Positions 9,274 to 22,508 are shown, counted from the stretch's first letter. The stretch: DNA of 64,000 nt from an uncultured Acidobacteriia bacterium (GCA_903851195.1 CAINNJ010000066.1:1-64000), one strand, 5' to 3'. A program made the numbers and translations. The notes: generated by a model not told the origin, from the sequence alone.

Positions 9274-10632
9274 ATGCCAGGTGAGAGTTTGGCTCATCCC
9301 TATCGGATCCGCCTGCGCGATCAATCCATTGAACCGGCACCGCCGGTTTCCGAAAATATGTGGGATCAGATCTTCCTCGCCGTGCAGGAACAGCGTCTCA
9401 CCAGCCTGCGCGCCGCGGGACAGATGACGAATGCGCTGCTCCGGCGCGTCGCGCGACTCGATCACCTCACCGCGCTGCACCTGGAAGGTTCGGCGCACGT
9501 CACGGATGAGGGTCTCGCTCATCTGGCGGGAATGCCGCAACTCGAATCCCTGAATCTCACCGGGTGCGATATTACCGACCGGGGACTTGCCGTGCTGCGT
9601 GAACTGCCGGCGCTCCGTGAGTTCGCCCTCTATCACCACCGCAAAGTCTCCGATTTGGGCCTCAGTCATCTGGCAGCCTGCCCTCACCTCGAACGCGTGG
9701 ATCTGCTGGGCTGCCGCGCCGGTGACGGCGTGATCCGGGCGCTCACCGGCAAACCGAAACTGCGGCACTTCACATCCGGAGAACAGGTGACCGACGCGGG
9801 CCTGGCGCTGCTGCACGAATTTCCCTTTTATAAGACATGGCAGGGCGGCGCGCCCGAATATTCGCTGATGACTTTTGACCCGAAACCGAATCATCTGCTG
9901 CTCAGAGGACCGATTACCGATGAAGGCCTGCGAAGTCTGGCAGGTCTCCACGGCCTGTTCTCTCTCAACCTGGATGACTCGCGGCTTCACATCACGAACG
10001 CCGGACTGCAACCGCTCGCGGAATTATCTCACCTGAACTGCCTGGGATTCGCGGCCACGGACGAAACCATGGCCTCCATCGCCACCCTGCCCCATCTGCG
10101 CCACCTGATTTGCCAGGACACCACCGCCGGTGACGAGGGCTTCACAGCTCTCAGCGCGAGCCGAAGCCTCGAATACATCTGGGGACGCCGCTGTTACAAC
10201 CTCACAGGCCGTGGCTTTCTCGCGCTCTCGCGCATGCCCGCGCTGCGCGGTCTTGCCGTGAGTTGCCGGAACGTAGACGACGAGGCACTGGCAAAACTGC
10301 CGGAGTTCCCCGCCCTGACCGAGTTCATGCCGATCGATGTCCCCGATGCCGGTTTCCGCCACGTTGGACGCTGCGAGCGACTCGAAGCGCTCTGGTGCAT
10401 GTACTGCCGCGATACCGGCGACATTGCGACGGAACACATTGCCGGACTACGCCGCCTGAAAACCTATTACGCGGGACGGACCGAAATCACCGATCGCAGT
10501 CTCGAAATTCTCAGCGCGATAACTTCTCTGGAGCGAATCACCTTCCATGCCTGCGCCGGGATAACCGACGCCGGTCTCGCGAAACTGACAGTTCTGCCCC
10601 GGTTGCGCGAACTCATGGTGGACGGCAACTAA
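9274..10632 (+). CDS. leucine-rich-repeat protein
   Basis: The 452-residue protein is built almost wholly from leucine-rich repeats of the cysteine-containing/RNI-like type. Recurring units include VTDEGLAHLAGMPQLESL, DITDRGLAVLRELPALRE and ITDAGLAKLTVLPRLREL, spaced about 24-26 residues. Such proteins bind other proteins, and no catalytic domain or signal peptide is seen. The ATG at 9274 has GAGGTG four bases upstream and is preferred to an in-frame TTG at 9262. It is transcribed divergently from the putative toxin-antitoxin pair and convergently with the next gene. Confidence 0.75.
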   Translation: MPGESLAHPYRIRLRDQSIEPAPPVSENMWDQIFLAVQEQRLTSLRAAGQMTNALLRRVARLDHLTALHLEGSAHVTDEGLAHLAGMPQLESLNLTGCDITDRGLAVLRELPALREFALYHHRKVSDLGLSHLAACPHLERVDLLGCRAGDGVIRALTGKPKLRHFTSGEQVTDAGLALLHEFPFYKTWQGGAPEYSLMTFDPKPNHLLLRGPITDEGLRSLAGLHGLFSLNLDDSRLHITNAGLQPLAELSHLNCLGFAATDETMASIATLPHLRHLICQDTTAGDEGFTALSASRSLEYIWGRRCYNLTGRGFLALSRMPALRGLAVSCRNVDDEALAKLPEFPALTEFMPIDVPDAGFRHVGRCERLEALWCMYCRDTGDIATEHIAGLRRLKTYYAGRTEITDRSLEILSAITSLERITFHACAGITDAGLAKLTVLPRLRELMVDGN

Positions 10633-10641
10633 GAACATCAC

Positions 10642-11352
10642 TTACAAATGATGGAACTGCTCTTCCCTTTCGCGTTCCAGCCTTTCGGTCTGCCGCTCCT
10701 GCTTCTCCCAGTTGCGGCTCACCATATCTTTCGAGCCCAGACCCACCGCGAGAGCCAGAGCCAGCACAATCCCGCCGAAAAGAATCGCGAATGAAAGATG
10801 CACCACCATGCCGCCGATCTGCAGGTGATCCAGCGCCATCGCCACCGTCAGCACGATCACCAGCCACTTCACGCCGAGGCTCAGCAGGCGCGCCGACTGG
10901 ATCTGCATATTCGTTGCGCTGATAAGAACATTGCGCGCAAGGAAGCGGGAAACCACCGCGCCTACCGCGAGAATCACCAGCGCTGCGGCGACATTTGGCA
11001 GGTAATTAAAAAGGCGCAGCAGCAATTGCGAAGTAAGACGCGAATCGAGTGCGCTCACGCCGATCAGCGCCCCGAAAACCAGGATCACCAGGAAACAGGC
11101 GCGCGCAATCAGCAAACTCGGACTCCGCGCGGGCGACCAGTCGTTGACCGCCGAGAACCCCCACTCTTCCATGTGATGATCGAACCCGATGCGCAGCAGG
11201 GAACGACGGATAATGGCGCGCATCACGATCGCCAGGATTGCCGTGAGGACCAGTATCACCAGAAATGCCAGCAGCCCCGGCACCAGATTCGCCAGCGCCG
11301 TGGTGGTTCTCGCAATGGTCTGCCGCAGCACCTCGTTGACTTCCGTATTCAT
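10642..11352 (-). CDS. MscS-type conserved transmembrane-helix protein
   Basis: A 236-residue inner-membrane protein with about four hydrophobic helices near residues 22-45, 80-105, 120-145 and 160-215. It ends in a charged coiled tail (NWEKQERQTERLEREREE). The pattern and the segment AVGLGSKDMVSR fit the conserved TM-helix group related to small mechanosensitive channels, but the soluble MscS beta/vestibule domain is missing. It may form or modulate an osmotic channel. The upstream glycosyltransferase gene ends 23 bp before it on the same strand, so the two may be cotranscribed. Confidence 0.65.
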   Translation of the reverse strand: MNTEVNEVLRQTIARTTTALANLVPGLLAFLVILVLTAILAIVMRAIIRRSLLRIGFDHHMEEWGFSAVNDWSPARSPSLLIARACFLVILVFGALIGVSALDSRLTSQLLLRLFNYLPNVAAALVILAVGAVVSRFLARNVLISATNMQIQSARLLSLGVKWLVIVLTVAMALDHLQIGGMVVHLSFAILFGGIVLALALAVGLGSKDMVSRNWEKQERQTERLEREREEQFHHL

Positions 11353-11375
11353 GCAAAACTCCTTAGCGGGGCGGC

Positions 11376-12698
11376 TTACGGATTAAAAGTATCCGGCCAG
11401 CGCCAGCGTGAAATCAGATAACCCTTCTGCGCCTCATAAGCCAGACAGAGCGTTTCAAGGCGTTCCTGCGCCTCCTTCGGGCCCGCATCGCGGATAGAAC
11501 GCACCCAGGACGCCACCCAGCCGAGATAGACGGGCGTCAGAGCGCGCAGCAACTGATCCCGATCGATAATACGCGCTCTCCAGGCAAGTGCGAAATCGTA
11601 GACCACGCGCGCCCAGGTCATGTCGTCGAACAGATACGCTTCAGGCGACAAATACAGCAGGCGTTTGAGATCCATGAGTGAAGCCGGCGGCAAAATCAAC
11701 CTGTAAACGTCCTGCAGATTCTGATAGCCGAGCCGGAAGGACTGCAGCATCGGCGCCGGGTCCGCCGGAGTGGGCTCGGGCAGTGGTTCGAAGCGCGGAC
11801 CGAAGCAGGGCACCGCGAGCGAGCCGCGCGTGCGCTGCCAGGCCGTTGCGCTGCGATTCATCTCCGTGAACACCGCGCTGAGCGCCTGCGACAGGATCGT
11901 GCTCACTTCGGGCGCGGGCTCTTTTGTGTTCAGCACTCGCGGCCCCACGCAGGCTTCCGCCACCGTAAAATTTCCCGTGATGGCCTGAATCGTCATCCAG
12001 GCATCCACGCCGGTGTTGGTGGCGTCCGCCTCCGGCTGCGGCTGCTTCATCAGATGGCGGACCAGTTTGCCCGAAAGCGCATACTCGCCGCCCACGGGCT
12101 GGTGCACTCTCCTGCCGTAAAGCGCCCGAATCAGCGGATAAATCACGCCCAGCAACAGCGCGCCGTCGTACTTCTGGCGCACGTAAGAGGGCGCGACGAA
12201 ATCGATCTCCTGTTCGGTAACCGGCTGCAGCAGAATGCTCGCCCAGTCTCCGCTCAGACTGGCAGCGCTGGAATCCACAATCGCGCACGCGCCGGCGTTC
12301 AGTTCGGCCGCAATCTTAAAGACCGCGTTGACTGCATTGGCCTTGCCCGGAACTCCCCACGTCTCGGGAGAAATTTTCTGGGCGGGATAAACCGGATAGG
12401 TAAGTTGTACGAAATCATTCCGGTCCTCCACCGCGGAAGCGGCCAGTTCCGCTGTGCCGTCTTTCGACCCGCCATCCGCATTCACCATCACACAACGAAG
12501 AGCGGGAAAAGAGGCGGCCAGAGCGCGCTGCGCTTCTTTCGTTACGCCGGCGATGTTACCGGCATTGTTGTAACTGAGAATACCCACCACAATATCGGCG
12601 GCGCCCGCATTCCTGAGTTGTTCTTCGGTGTGCTGCTGCACGCTGACTTCTGGCATCGGTAGGCGGTTGGAACCGTTAACGTCCTTCTTTCCTATCAT
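11376..12698 (-). CDS. glycosyltransferase, possibly compatible-solute synthase
   Basis: The 440-residue protein has a GT-A-like nucleotide-sugar fold. VGILSYNNAGNI opens the domain, VNADGGSKDGT resembles the donor-binding region, GKANAVNAVF follows, and the canonical DXD may be represented by VDSSAAS, where it is degenerate. QPVGGEYALSG and TGVDAWMTIQAI resemble features of glucosylglycerate or mannosylglycerate synthases (GT78/GT81-like). The C-terminal 150 residues are helical. It is divergent from otsA-otsB, which supports a role in osmolyte synthesis, but the acceptor is not known. The start could instead be the internal ATG at 12656. Confidence 0.6.
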   Translation of the reverse strand: MIGKKDVNGSNRLPMPEVSVQQHTEEQLRNAGAADIVVGILSYNNAGNIAGVTKEAQRALAASFPALRCVMVNADGGSKDGTAELAASAVEDRNDFVQLTYPVYPAQKISPETWGVPGKANAVNAVFKIAAELNAGACAIVDSSAASLSGDWASILLQPVTEQEIDFVAPSYVRQKYDGALLLGVIYPLIRALYGRRVHQPVGGEYALSGKLVRHLMKQPQPEADATNTGVDAWMTIQAITGNFTVAEACVGPRVLNTKEPAPEVSTILSQALSAVFTEMNRSATAWQRTRGSLAVPCFGPRFEPLPEPTPADPAPMLQSFRLGYQNLQDVYRLILPPASLMDLKRLLYLSPEAYLFDDMTWARVVYDFALAWRARIIDRDQLLRALTPVYLGWVASWVRSIRDAGPKEAQERLETLCLAYEAQKGYLISRWRWPDTFNP

Positions 12699-12775
12699 GA
12701 CAAAGCCGCGAAAAGCCGGGCCGATGAGAAGTAAGGATCGGCACAGTGGCCACGCCTCTGCCTTAACCGACGTTA

Positions 12776-14302
12776 ATGACCGGCACCGGCACGCTCACCA
12801 CTCCACTGGCGAAAGTGTGGACCAAGGCGGACTTACTGGACTTTATCGGGGCCAATATGAAAGGCGTGCGCCTGATTGTGGTTTCCAACCGTGAGCCTTA
12901 TAGCCACCGTCACACGGACTCGGGAATTCAGTGCATGCAGCCGGCCAGCGGCCTCGCCACCGCGCTGGATCCCGTGATGCGGGCCTGCGGCGGTGTGTGG
13001 GTGGCGCACGGCAGCGGCAATGCGGATCGCGAGGTAAGCGACGAGCATGGCCGGATTTCCGTGCCGCCGGATGATCCTGCTTACACGCTGCGCCGGGTAT
13101 GGCTCGATAAGCAACTCGAAGACGAGTATTACTACGGCTTGTCGAACGAGGGGCTTTGGCCTTTATGTCACATTGCCTATCATCGTCCCCGCTTTACGCA
13201 GCGCAACTGGGACAGCTACCGGCGGGCAAACAGAATTTTCGCCGACGCGATTCTCGAAGAGGCCGCCGGTGAACCCGCTTTTGTCTTCATCCAGGATTAC
13301 CATTTCGGCCTGCTGCCGCGCATGCTGAAGAACGATGCGCCGAATCTGCTGGTGGCTCAGTTCTGGCACATTCCCTGGCCCAACCGTGAGACCCTGCGGG
13401 CTTTTCCGTGGAAAGAAGAACTTCTCGACGGCATGCTGGGTAATGACTTACTCGGTTTTCATCTCCGTTATCACTGCGCGAATTTCCTGAACGCCGTCGA
13501 GCGGGAGGTGGAAGCCAAGGTGGATCGTGCCCACGCCGAGATTACGCGCGGCGGCAAGTCCACCATGGTTCGCCCCTTCCCCATCAGCATCGATTTCGAA
13601 TGGCATAATGACGCCTCACAGGGTCCGGAGGTGGAAAGCGCGATCCCTGCCTGGCGTCAACGCATTGGCGTGATGCCGGAATTCCTCGGCATCGGCATCG
13701 ACCGGCTGGATTACACCAAAGGTATTCCGGAGCGCCTGCGCGCGTTCGATCTCTTCTTCGAAAATAATCCCGAATACCGCGGTAGAGTGGGCTTCGCGCA
13801 GGTCGGCGTACCGAGCCGCATGGAAATCGGGGATTATCAGGAGATCAACAACGAAATCGATCGCGAAGCCTCCCGGCTGAACGAAAAATGGGGCAGCGGC
13901 GACTACCAGCCGCTGCATTTCTTTCGCGGCGAGTATTCACAGACGCAGCTGATGGCGCTGCATCGTCTGTCGAATTTCTGCATGGTGACGCCGCTGCATG
14001 ACGGCATGAACCTGGTGGCCAAGGAATACGTGGCCAGTTGTTTCGACGAAGACGGCGTGCTGATTCTGAGCAGCTTCGCGGGCGCCGCGCAGGAACTGAC
14101 CGACGCTCTCATGGTGAACCCTTTTTCCACCGATGAGATGGCCAACGCCATTCTGCACGCCGTCACCATGACGCCGGAGGAGAGGCACCGTCGCATGCGG
14201 CGCCTGCGCACCGCCATCGCGGAAAATACCATTTACCGCTGGGCCGCGAAGATTCTGATGACGCTGCTGCGGATGGATTCCGCGGAGTCCGGTGACTCGT
14301 GA
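12776..14302 (+). CDS. otsA: trehalose-6-phosphate synthase (GT20)
   Basis: OtsA joins UDP- or ADP-glucose to glucose-6-phosphate. The 508-residue protein has the GT20 blocks LIVVSNREPY, QDYHFGLLPRML, FWHIPWPN, LLGFHLRYHC and GIDRLDYTKGI, and near the C-terminus LHDGMNLVAKEYVA. It belongs to a subgroup with a short N-terminal extension (WTKADLLDFI) before the first strand, but lacks the membrane anchor seen in some longer relatives. An in-frame stop 12 nt upstream fixes the start at or after 12776. No clear ribosome site precedes it. otsB overlaps by 4 nt. Confidence 0.92.
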   Translation: MTGTGTLTTPLAKVWTKADLLDFIGANMKGVRLIVVSNREPYSHRHTDSGIQCMQPASGLATALDPVMRACGGVWVAHGSGNADREVSDEHGRISVPPDDPAYTLRRVWLDKQLEDEYYYGLSNEGLWPLCHIAYHRPRFTQRNWDSYRRANRIFADAILEEAAGEPAFVFIQDYHFGLLPRMLKNDAPNLLVAQFWHIPWPNRETLRAFPWKEELLDGMLGNDLLGFHLRYHCANFLNAVEREVEAKVDRAHAEITRGGKSTMVRPFPISIDFEWHNDASQGPEVESAIPAWRQRIGVMPEFLGIGIDRLDYTKGIPERLRAFDLFFENNPEYRGRVGFAQVGVPSRMEIGDYQEINNEIDREASRLNEKWGSGDYQPLHFFRGEYSQTQLMALHRLSNFCMVTPLHDGMNLVAKEYVASCFDEDGVLILSSFAGAAQELTDALMVNPFSTDEMANAILHAVTMTPEERHRRMRRLRTAIAENTIYRWAAKILMTLLRMDSAESGDS

Positions 14303-15084
14303 CCGAACTGGCATCGGAAGAACTCGAAACCATCGCGCGAGAACTCCGCGCCACCCCGCATCTCTTACTCTGTCTCGATTTCGACGGCACGCTGGCGCCG
14401 ATTGTCGAGGACCCGGCTCGCGCGCGGATTCCGGAAACTACGAAGCAGGTGCTTGCGGCGCTGTCCCGGCGGGCGGATATGACTCTGGCGATTGTCAGCG
14501 GCAGGTCGGTGTCCGACCTGCGTACCCGGATCGAATTCGAGATGATTCTGGCCGGCAATCACGGGCTGGAAGTAGCGGGAAATCGCTATGACCTCCGGAA
14601 TCCGCAGTCCTCGCAATGGCAGCGGATGCTGCGTGAGATTTGCCGGGAACTGCGGCCGCGCGTGCAGGAAATTCCAGGCGCGCTTCTCGAAGACAAAGGC
14701 CTCACCGCCAGCGTGCACTATCGCAACGTATCCGACGCCGACGTGCCTGCGGTGGAAGCGATGGTGAACGCCGCGACAGAGCCGAAGGCCGGCCAGTTCC
14801 GCGTGCGCCACGGCAAGAAAGTTCTCGAGATCCTGCCGCGGGTGCACTGGAACAAGGGTTCGGCGATCCGCTGGATCGAAAGGCGCCTGCGCGACGAGAA
14901 AGGCCACGAAATCGGCGTCTGTTACATCGGTGACGACGCGACCGATGAACTGGCGTTTCGTGAACTCGGCCCGGGCGCGATCACCATTCGCGTGGGCTAC
15001 GATTGTCCGACGGCGGCCCGGTTCCGCGTGCGGGGCGTACGGGAGGTCTGCGGCTTCCTGCGCTGGCTGGGTGAACAACGCTGA
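14299..15084 (+). CDS. otsB: trehalose-6-phosphate phosphatase
   Basis: OtsB removes phosphate from trehalose-6-phosphate. It is a 261-residue HAD-superfamily enzyme. The nucleophile motif LDFDGTLAPI lies at about residues 28-37, motif II around IVSGRSVSDL, the conserved Lys in the HWNKGSAI region and the last acidic motif in YIGDDATDELAF. The GTG start lies inside the otsA stop (GTGA overlap), so translation is coupled and the two enzymes form one unit for trehalose synthesis. It converges with a secreted-protein gene seven bases downstream. Confidence 0.93.
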   Translation: MTELASEELETIARELRATPHLLLCLDFDGTLAPIVEDPARARIPETTKQVLAALSRRADMTLAIVSGRSVSDLRTRIEFEMILAGNHGLEVAGNRYDLRNPQSSQWQRMLREICRELRPRVQEIPGALLEDKGLTASVHYRNVSDADVPAVEAMVNAATEPKAGQFRVRHGKKVLEILPRVHWNKGSAIRWIERRLRDEKGHEIGVCYIGDDATDELAFRELGPGAITIRVGYDCPTAARFRVRGVREVCGFLRWLGEQR

Positions 15085-15090
15085 AGAGCC

Positions 15091-15687
15091 CTAACGGCTC
15101 ACCGGTGCGGCGGGAATCGGAATCATCTCATAGGTCAGGACCAGTGCCTGCTCGATGTGCATGACGCGTCCCGTCTCATTCAGATAAACCGCGGTACGGC
15201 TGATGAGCACGTTATCGGGACCGAGAATACCGTTTTCCCCGATCTGCGTGAAGGAAAAGGGCGTCGTTTCCGCGTCGTGCCGGGCCGTGATGGACTGTTT
15301 CACGTAAGCCATGCAGGCCGGATTGACATCCGCGCCAGGCTTGGCAGTCACGGCGTTCGAGACAAGTCCCCAGGAGATGCCGGCGGTGGTTCCTTCCGGC
15401 ACCGTGCCGCGCGCAAACGAAGACAAGCTGCCCGCCGCCGAAATGATGTGCACCTGATAACCGGCCGGCGGATAAAACCGGATGATGGTGTCGTCGTAAT
15501 CGGCATTGCCCCAAACCTTACCAGGCCACTGAATCGCGCGCGGATCCGGTTTTCCGGCCAGATCGGCACCGACATCCAAAGCGCCGCCCGAGAGTGGCGC
15601 CACGATAGTTTTGGTTTGTGCAGCGGCGATTCCGGCAAACAGGAAAATCGTTCCAGTTAAAACGCCAATATTTAACCTGCGTCTCAT
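15091..15687 (-). CDS. secreted protein of unknown function
   Basis: A 198-residue protein with a clear signal peptide (RRRLNIGVLTGTIFLFAGIAAAQ), so exported. The mature part is rich in beta-strand-forming residues, and no family is recognised. The ATG at 15687 has GGAGAA six bases upstream, whereas the longer open frame adds 48 unlikely residues. Two perfect 14-bp palindromes lie just upstream. It is convergent with otsB and on its own transcript. Confidence 0.65.
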   Translation of the reverse strand: MRRRLNIGVLTGTIFLFAGIAAAQTKTIVAPLSGGALDVGADLAGKPDPRAIQWPGKVWGNADYDDTIIRFYPPAGYQVHIISAAGSLSSFARGTVPEGTTAGISWGLVSNAVTAKPGADVNPACMAYVKQSITARHDAETTPFSFTQIGENGILGPDNVLISRTAVYLNETGRVMHIEQALVLTYEMIPIPAAPVSR

Positions 15688-15700
15688 ATTTTCTCCTTCA

Positions 15701-15782
15701 CTCGCTGCAGCGAGCGATGGAATGGCTTTCCGCCATGAATTCGTGCGGAGCGGACGCGCGGACGTGCCTTTCGGTACCGAAA
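15701..15782. promoter_or_regulatory. two palindromes upstream of the secreted-protein gene
   Basis: CTCGCTGCAGCGAG (15701-15714) and TTTCGGTACCGAAA (15769-15782) are both perfect 14-bp palindromes within about 100 bp of the start codon at 15687. They could be operators for dimeric regulators. The surrounding 281 bp (15688-15968) holds no gene that could be supported. Confidence 0.3.
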
Positions 15783-15968
15783 AGCAAACGGATCCGAAGT
15801 TCTCAACGCGGAGAAAGAATGTTCGTGCCACGTCAGAAAGTTGAGCGACTCGGTTCAGCGTTACGGAAATAAGACCGGTAACCCGGCGAGTTTTGCGGAA
15901 ACAATCACAGATACCAGTGGCTCGCTACACTTGCAGCCAGGCAGCGCTTTCAGGAGTGGGCCTGTGTT

Positions 15969-16448
15969 CTATAAGACGGCTCTAACCGAGGGCTCCGGGG
16001 ACCTTGAGAGCACCAGTTCGTACAAATTTTCCGCAAGCCGCTCATCCGGCTCTTGTTCCTGAGGCGGATGCCCGTCAGCGGGGCGGGAAACGTTTCGGGC
16101 CACTCTGTCGTAAACGATCCTCGAAATCTCTTCTCTCGGCGCACTCCGGCGGGCACGATCGGCGCGGACCCGTCTGACCTCCGTTTGCACGACCCAACGG
16201 CCTTTCAGCATCAGGACGGAGTACGTAGTGGTTGTGCTCTCCCCTTCTACTGAAATCACTCTGAGAACCACTCTTCCGGGCTTCCCCGACCGAAGACAGG
16301 ACCAAATCAACTCCCGAACCGGAGCAACGGAAGAAGACCAGGTTTCCCTGGCTGCGGGAAGGCGAACGGTATAGGTGTTTCCCACAGGCGAGAGCGCCGG
16401 TGCCGTAGTAAGAGACAATCTCAGAGCCACGATGAGAATAACTCGCAT
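15969..16448 (-). CDS. hypothetical protein coupled to the glutaminase-family gene
   Basis: A 159-residue protein from an ATG that starts two bases after the stop codon of the upstream glutaminase-family gene (TGAGAATG), which suggests translational coupling. The N-terminus (MRVILIVALRLSLTTAPALS) resembles a weak signal peptide. The middle is beta-rich (GRVVLRVISVEGESTTTTYS), and the C-terminus is Arg- and Pro-rich and probably disordered. No family is recognised. The frame could be spurious, but its signal-like start and position favour a real gene. Confidence 0.45.
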   Translation of the reverse strand: MRVILIVALRLSLTTAPALSPVGNTYTVRLPAARETWSSSVAPVRELIWSCLRSGKPGRVVLRVISVEGESTTTTYSVLMLKGRWVVQTEVRRVRADRARRSAPREEISRIVYDRVARNVSRPADGHPPQEQEPDERLAENLYELVLSRSPEPSVRAVL

Positions 16449-16450
16449 TC

Positions 16451-18562
16451 TCAATACGTAGCCGCGGCCCACTTCTTCCACAGCCCCTCATCCGTCAGCA
16501 TCTTCATAAACAGCCCGCCCACCACGCTCCGAGCCTGGAAGCCCCGCTGCTTCGCGTCCTGCGTCCAGTACCAGTCCGTCAGCGGCACTCGCGACGGCGA
16601 ATCCTGCGCGAACTTCCACGTAGGCTCGATCAGCGCGTCGAAATCCTTCTGCGACCCCGCCAGTGACGCCGTCCAGTAAATCCAGTCCAGTTTCGTATAT
16701 TCGGAGCGATTATCCAGCGGCAGCCCGTACTTATTCTGGTGCGTCAGGTAATACGCGATTTCCTTCTGCGCCACGCTCGGCGGGAACAAATCCAGGCCAA
16801 GCGCCTTGTCCCACACCAGATTGTATTTCTGGCTCCACGTGCCCTTCTTATCGAACGCCAGCACATAGTGGTCGCCATCCGCCGCCATCTCCACCCAGCG
16901 TTTCGCGAACTCCTGCGCGGTCTTCCGGTAAGTCGCCGCTTCCGCCGCATGCCCCGTTGCCTTCGCCAGTTGCGCATAGGCCCCGAGCGCCACAATCGCC
17001 TTAATGGAAAGATTCGAGTTGTGCGCCAGGTGCCCCGCGAAATCGTCCGTGGAAAGCTGATTTTCCGGATCGAGGCCCTTGTCCTTCAAATACGCCGCCC
17101 ACTTCGTCAGCGCCGGCCAGTAGCGCTGCGCAAGCGTCGTGTTCCCCTCCGCCCGCGCCATCGCCGCCGTCAGGATAATCATATTGCTCGATTCCTCCAC
17201 CGGCATCTGATTCTCTTCGGTCTTCTCCCCGCCACCGTACACCTGGCCGTTGGCTTTCGGATACCGGCCCAGATCGTGCGGCGCGAAATCGAACCGCCAT
17301 CTCGGCATCGACGCATACGCCATCACCGGCTCCACCGACCCCGCCAGCAGTTTCGGATTCAGCAGCAGAAAGAGCGGCGCGCTGGGATAAAACACGTCCA
17401 CCGTGTCGATGCAGCCATTCGAAAAATTCTCCTTGGGGAAGAAGAGCAGCGTGCCGTCCGCATCCACCGCCAGCTTATGAGCGGCGATGGACTGCCGATA
17501 AGAGAGCGCCGTCATCTGCGCGAAATGCTCCCCGCCGGCCTTGCGCAGATCGGCCATCAGATCCCGGTCGAACGCCTCGGAGCGCTGCAGCAGGGAAGTA
17601 AAATCGTGCTCGGCCGACAGCAGCAGGTCCGCCGCGGTCGCGCCGTTGCGACGCCAGTACGGGCGCACACGCCGCTCCAGATAGGTCAGCGACCAGAGAT
17701 CGTCATACGCCAGCAACAGATGCCGTGAGACCGGCGTGGCGCCGACGTTCCCCATCGGAACCGAGACCGCCAGCCCCGCCGCCCCGCGCGCGCCGGCCGG
17801 ACGATTGGTTTCCGTGTCATCCACCACCGGCACCTTGCCGGAAGCCGCGAAAGCCGTCCGCAGGCCGTTCAGACCGGCCGCGGCTTCACCCGCATGCGCG
17901 TCGGCCGGGGCCGCCAGATACAGATAGCCCCAATCGATCCGCAGATTGTCGCCGTCTTTTTCAAGCACGGGCTGCTGCTGCGAACCCAGCCGCAAGGCAT
18001 CCATGCCATCGAGCCGGAATCGCGACCACTCCACCGGCTGGTCCGCCGTGTTGACCGCGAGCGATGCCGCCGCTTCCAGGTAAACCGCCACGTCGTGCGG
18101 CTTGCCATCCACCGCATTGGCCGTCCAGATCAGGTAGGTGACCGGGCGCGACAGAATCTCCAGATCGCGCGGCAGAGCCGGCGTCAGGAAGGTGAACTGC
18201 AGATGCACGCCGCTGCCCTCGAAGTTATAGATGGTCCGCGTCGGCAGCACTTCCACGCTCTGCTGCGGCAGTGCGGCGAAAGCGCGCGGGTCGCGCCCCA
18301 TCACCCGAAACGTCACCCCGTCGATCCGGATCAGCGACCCGAGCGCCTGCTCCGTGCCTGTCCAGTGCTTCGTGTTCTCGTCGGTCAGACGGTCGGACAT
18401 CGACCAGATGCTCAGATACGGATCGTGCGCCACCAGCGGCACGGCCGGCGGCCGAAAGGCCTGTTGCTGCGCGAACGCGGTCAGAGCCAGCGAGAAAACG
18501 AGCGGAGTCAGTCGTGTCAAAGCATTTCCAGCGTACCTCAGAGTTGACACGCTCGCTATCAT
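16451..18562 (-). CDS. glutaminase-family secreted protein (GtaA-like; DUF4964/5127/4965/1793)
   Basis: The 703-residue protein carries an N-terminal signal (LVFSLALTAFAQQQ) followed by the four-part architecture of the fungal glutaminase GtaA family. It opens with RPPAVPLVAHDPYLSIWSMS. A beta-rich domain comes next, and an alpha/alpha-barrel-like C-terminal half contains NGCIDTVDVFYPSAPLFL, YGGGEKTEENQMPVEES, NLVWDKALGLDLFP and SRVPLTDWYWT. Bacterial members are often only predicted enzymes, and some may act on glycans. It is probably exported to the periplasm. The start is ambiguous: the ATG at 18562 has a poor ribosome site, and a TTG 15 codons later could be used. A small gene follows on the same strand. 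Confidence 0.85.
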   Translation of the reverse strand: MIASVSTLRYAGNALTRLTPLVFSLALTAFAQQQAFRPPAVPLVAHDPYLSIWSMSDRLTDENTKHWTGTEQALGSLIRIDGVTFRVMGRDPRAFAALPQQSVEVLPTRTIYNFEGSGVHLQFTFLTPALPRDLEILSRPVTYLIWTANAVDGKPHDVAVYLEAAASLAVNTADQPVEWSRFRLDGMDALRLGSQQQPVLEKDGDNLRIDWGYLYLAAPADAHAGEAAAGLNGLRTAFAASGKVPVVDDTETNRPAGARGAAGLAVSVPMGNVGATPVSRHLLLAYDDLWSLTYLERRVRPYWRRNGATAADLLLSAEHDFTSLLQRSEAFDRDLMADLRKAGGEHFAQMTALSYRQSIAAHKLAVDADGTLLFFPKENFSNGCIDTVDVFYPSAPLFLLLNPKLLAGSVEPVMAYASMPRWRFDFAPHDLGRYPKANGQVYGGGEKTEENQMPVEESSNMIILTAAMARAEGNTTLAQRYWPALTKWAAYLKDKGLDPENQLSTDDFAGHLAHNSNLSIKAIVALGAYAQLAKATGHAAEAATYRKTAQEFAKRWVEMAADGDHYVLAFDKKGTWSQKYNLVWDKALGLDLFPPSVAQKEIAYYLTHQNKYGLPLDNRSEYTKLDWIYWTASLAGSQKDFDALIEPTWKFAQDSPSRVPLTDWYWTQDAKQRGFQARSVVGGLFMKMLTDEGLWKKWAAATY

Positions 18563-18655
18563 GGGTAAGGCGTGTCACATATGCCCTGCCGTCTGCTGTA
18601 ACACGACCGTAGCCGGGCAACGACACCGCCAGCGCCGCCGATTCAACAGGGAGCA

Positions 18656-22447
<3,792 letters not shown>

Positions 22448-22483
22448 GAGCCGGGTCCGATGTAATCAAGGCCCTCGGCCAGC

Positions 22484-22508
22484 TACTCAACTCTGTTCGA
22501 GTTGAGTA
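22484..22508. repeat. perfect 10-bp inverted repeat at the end of the orphan small gene
   Basis: TACTCAACTC (22484-22493) and GAGTTGAGTA (22499-22508) are exact reverse complements with a 5-nt loop. The repeat overlaps the last codons and stop of the minus-strand small gene and lies between it and convergent metH. It may be a two-way terminator, though it is not GC-rich and lacks a T tract. Confidence 0.45.

Noticed and set aside
18563-18655. Riboswitch before metH (cobalamin, SAM or SAH type)
   Set aside because: No recognisable conserved box in the 93 bp, and the space is short.
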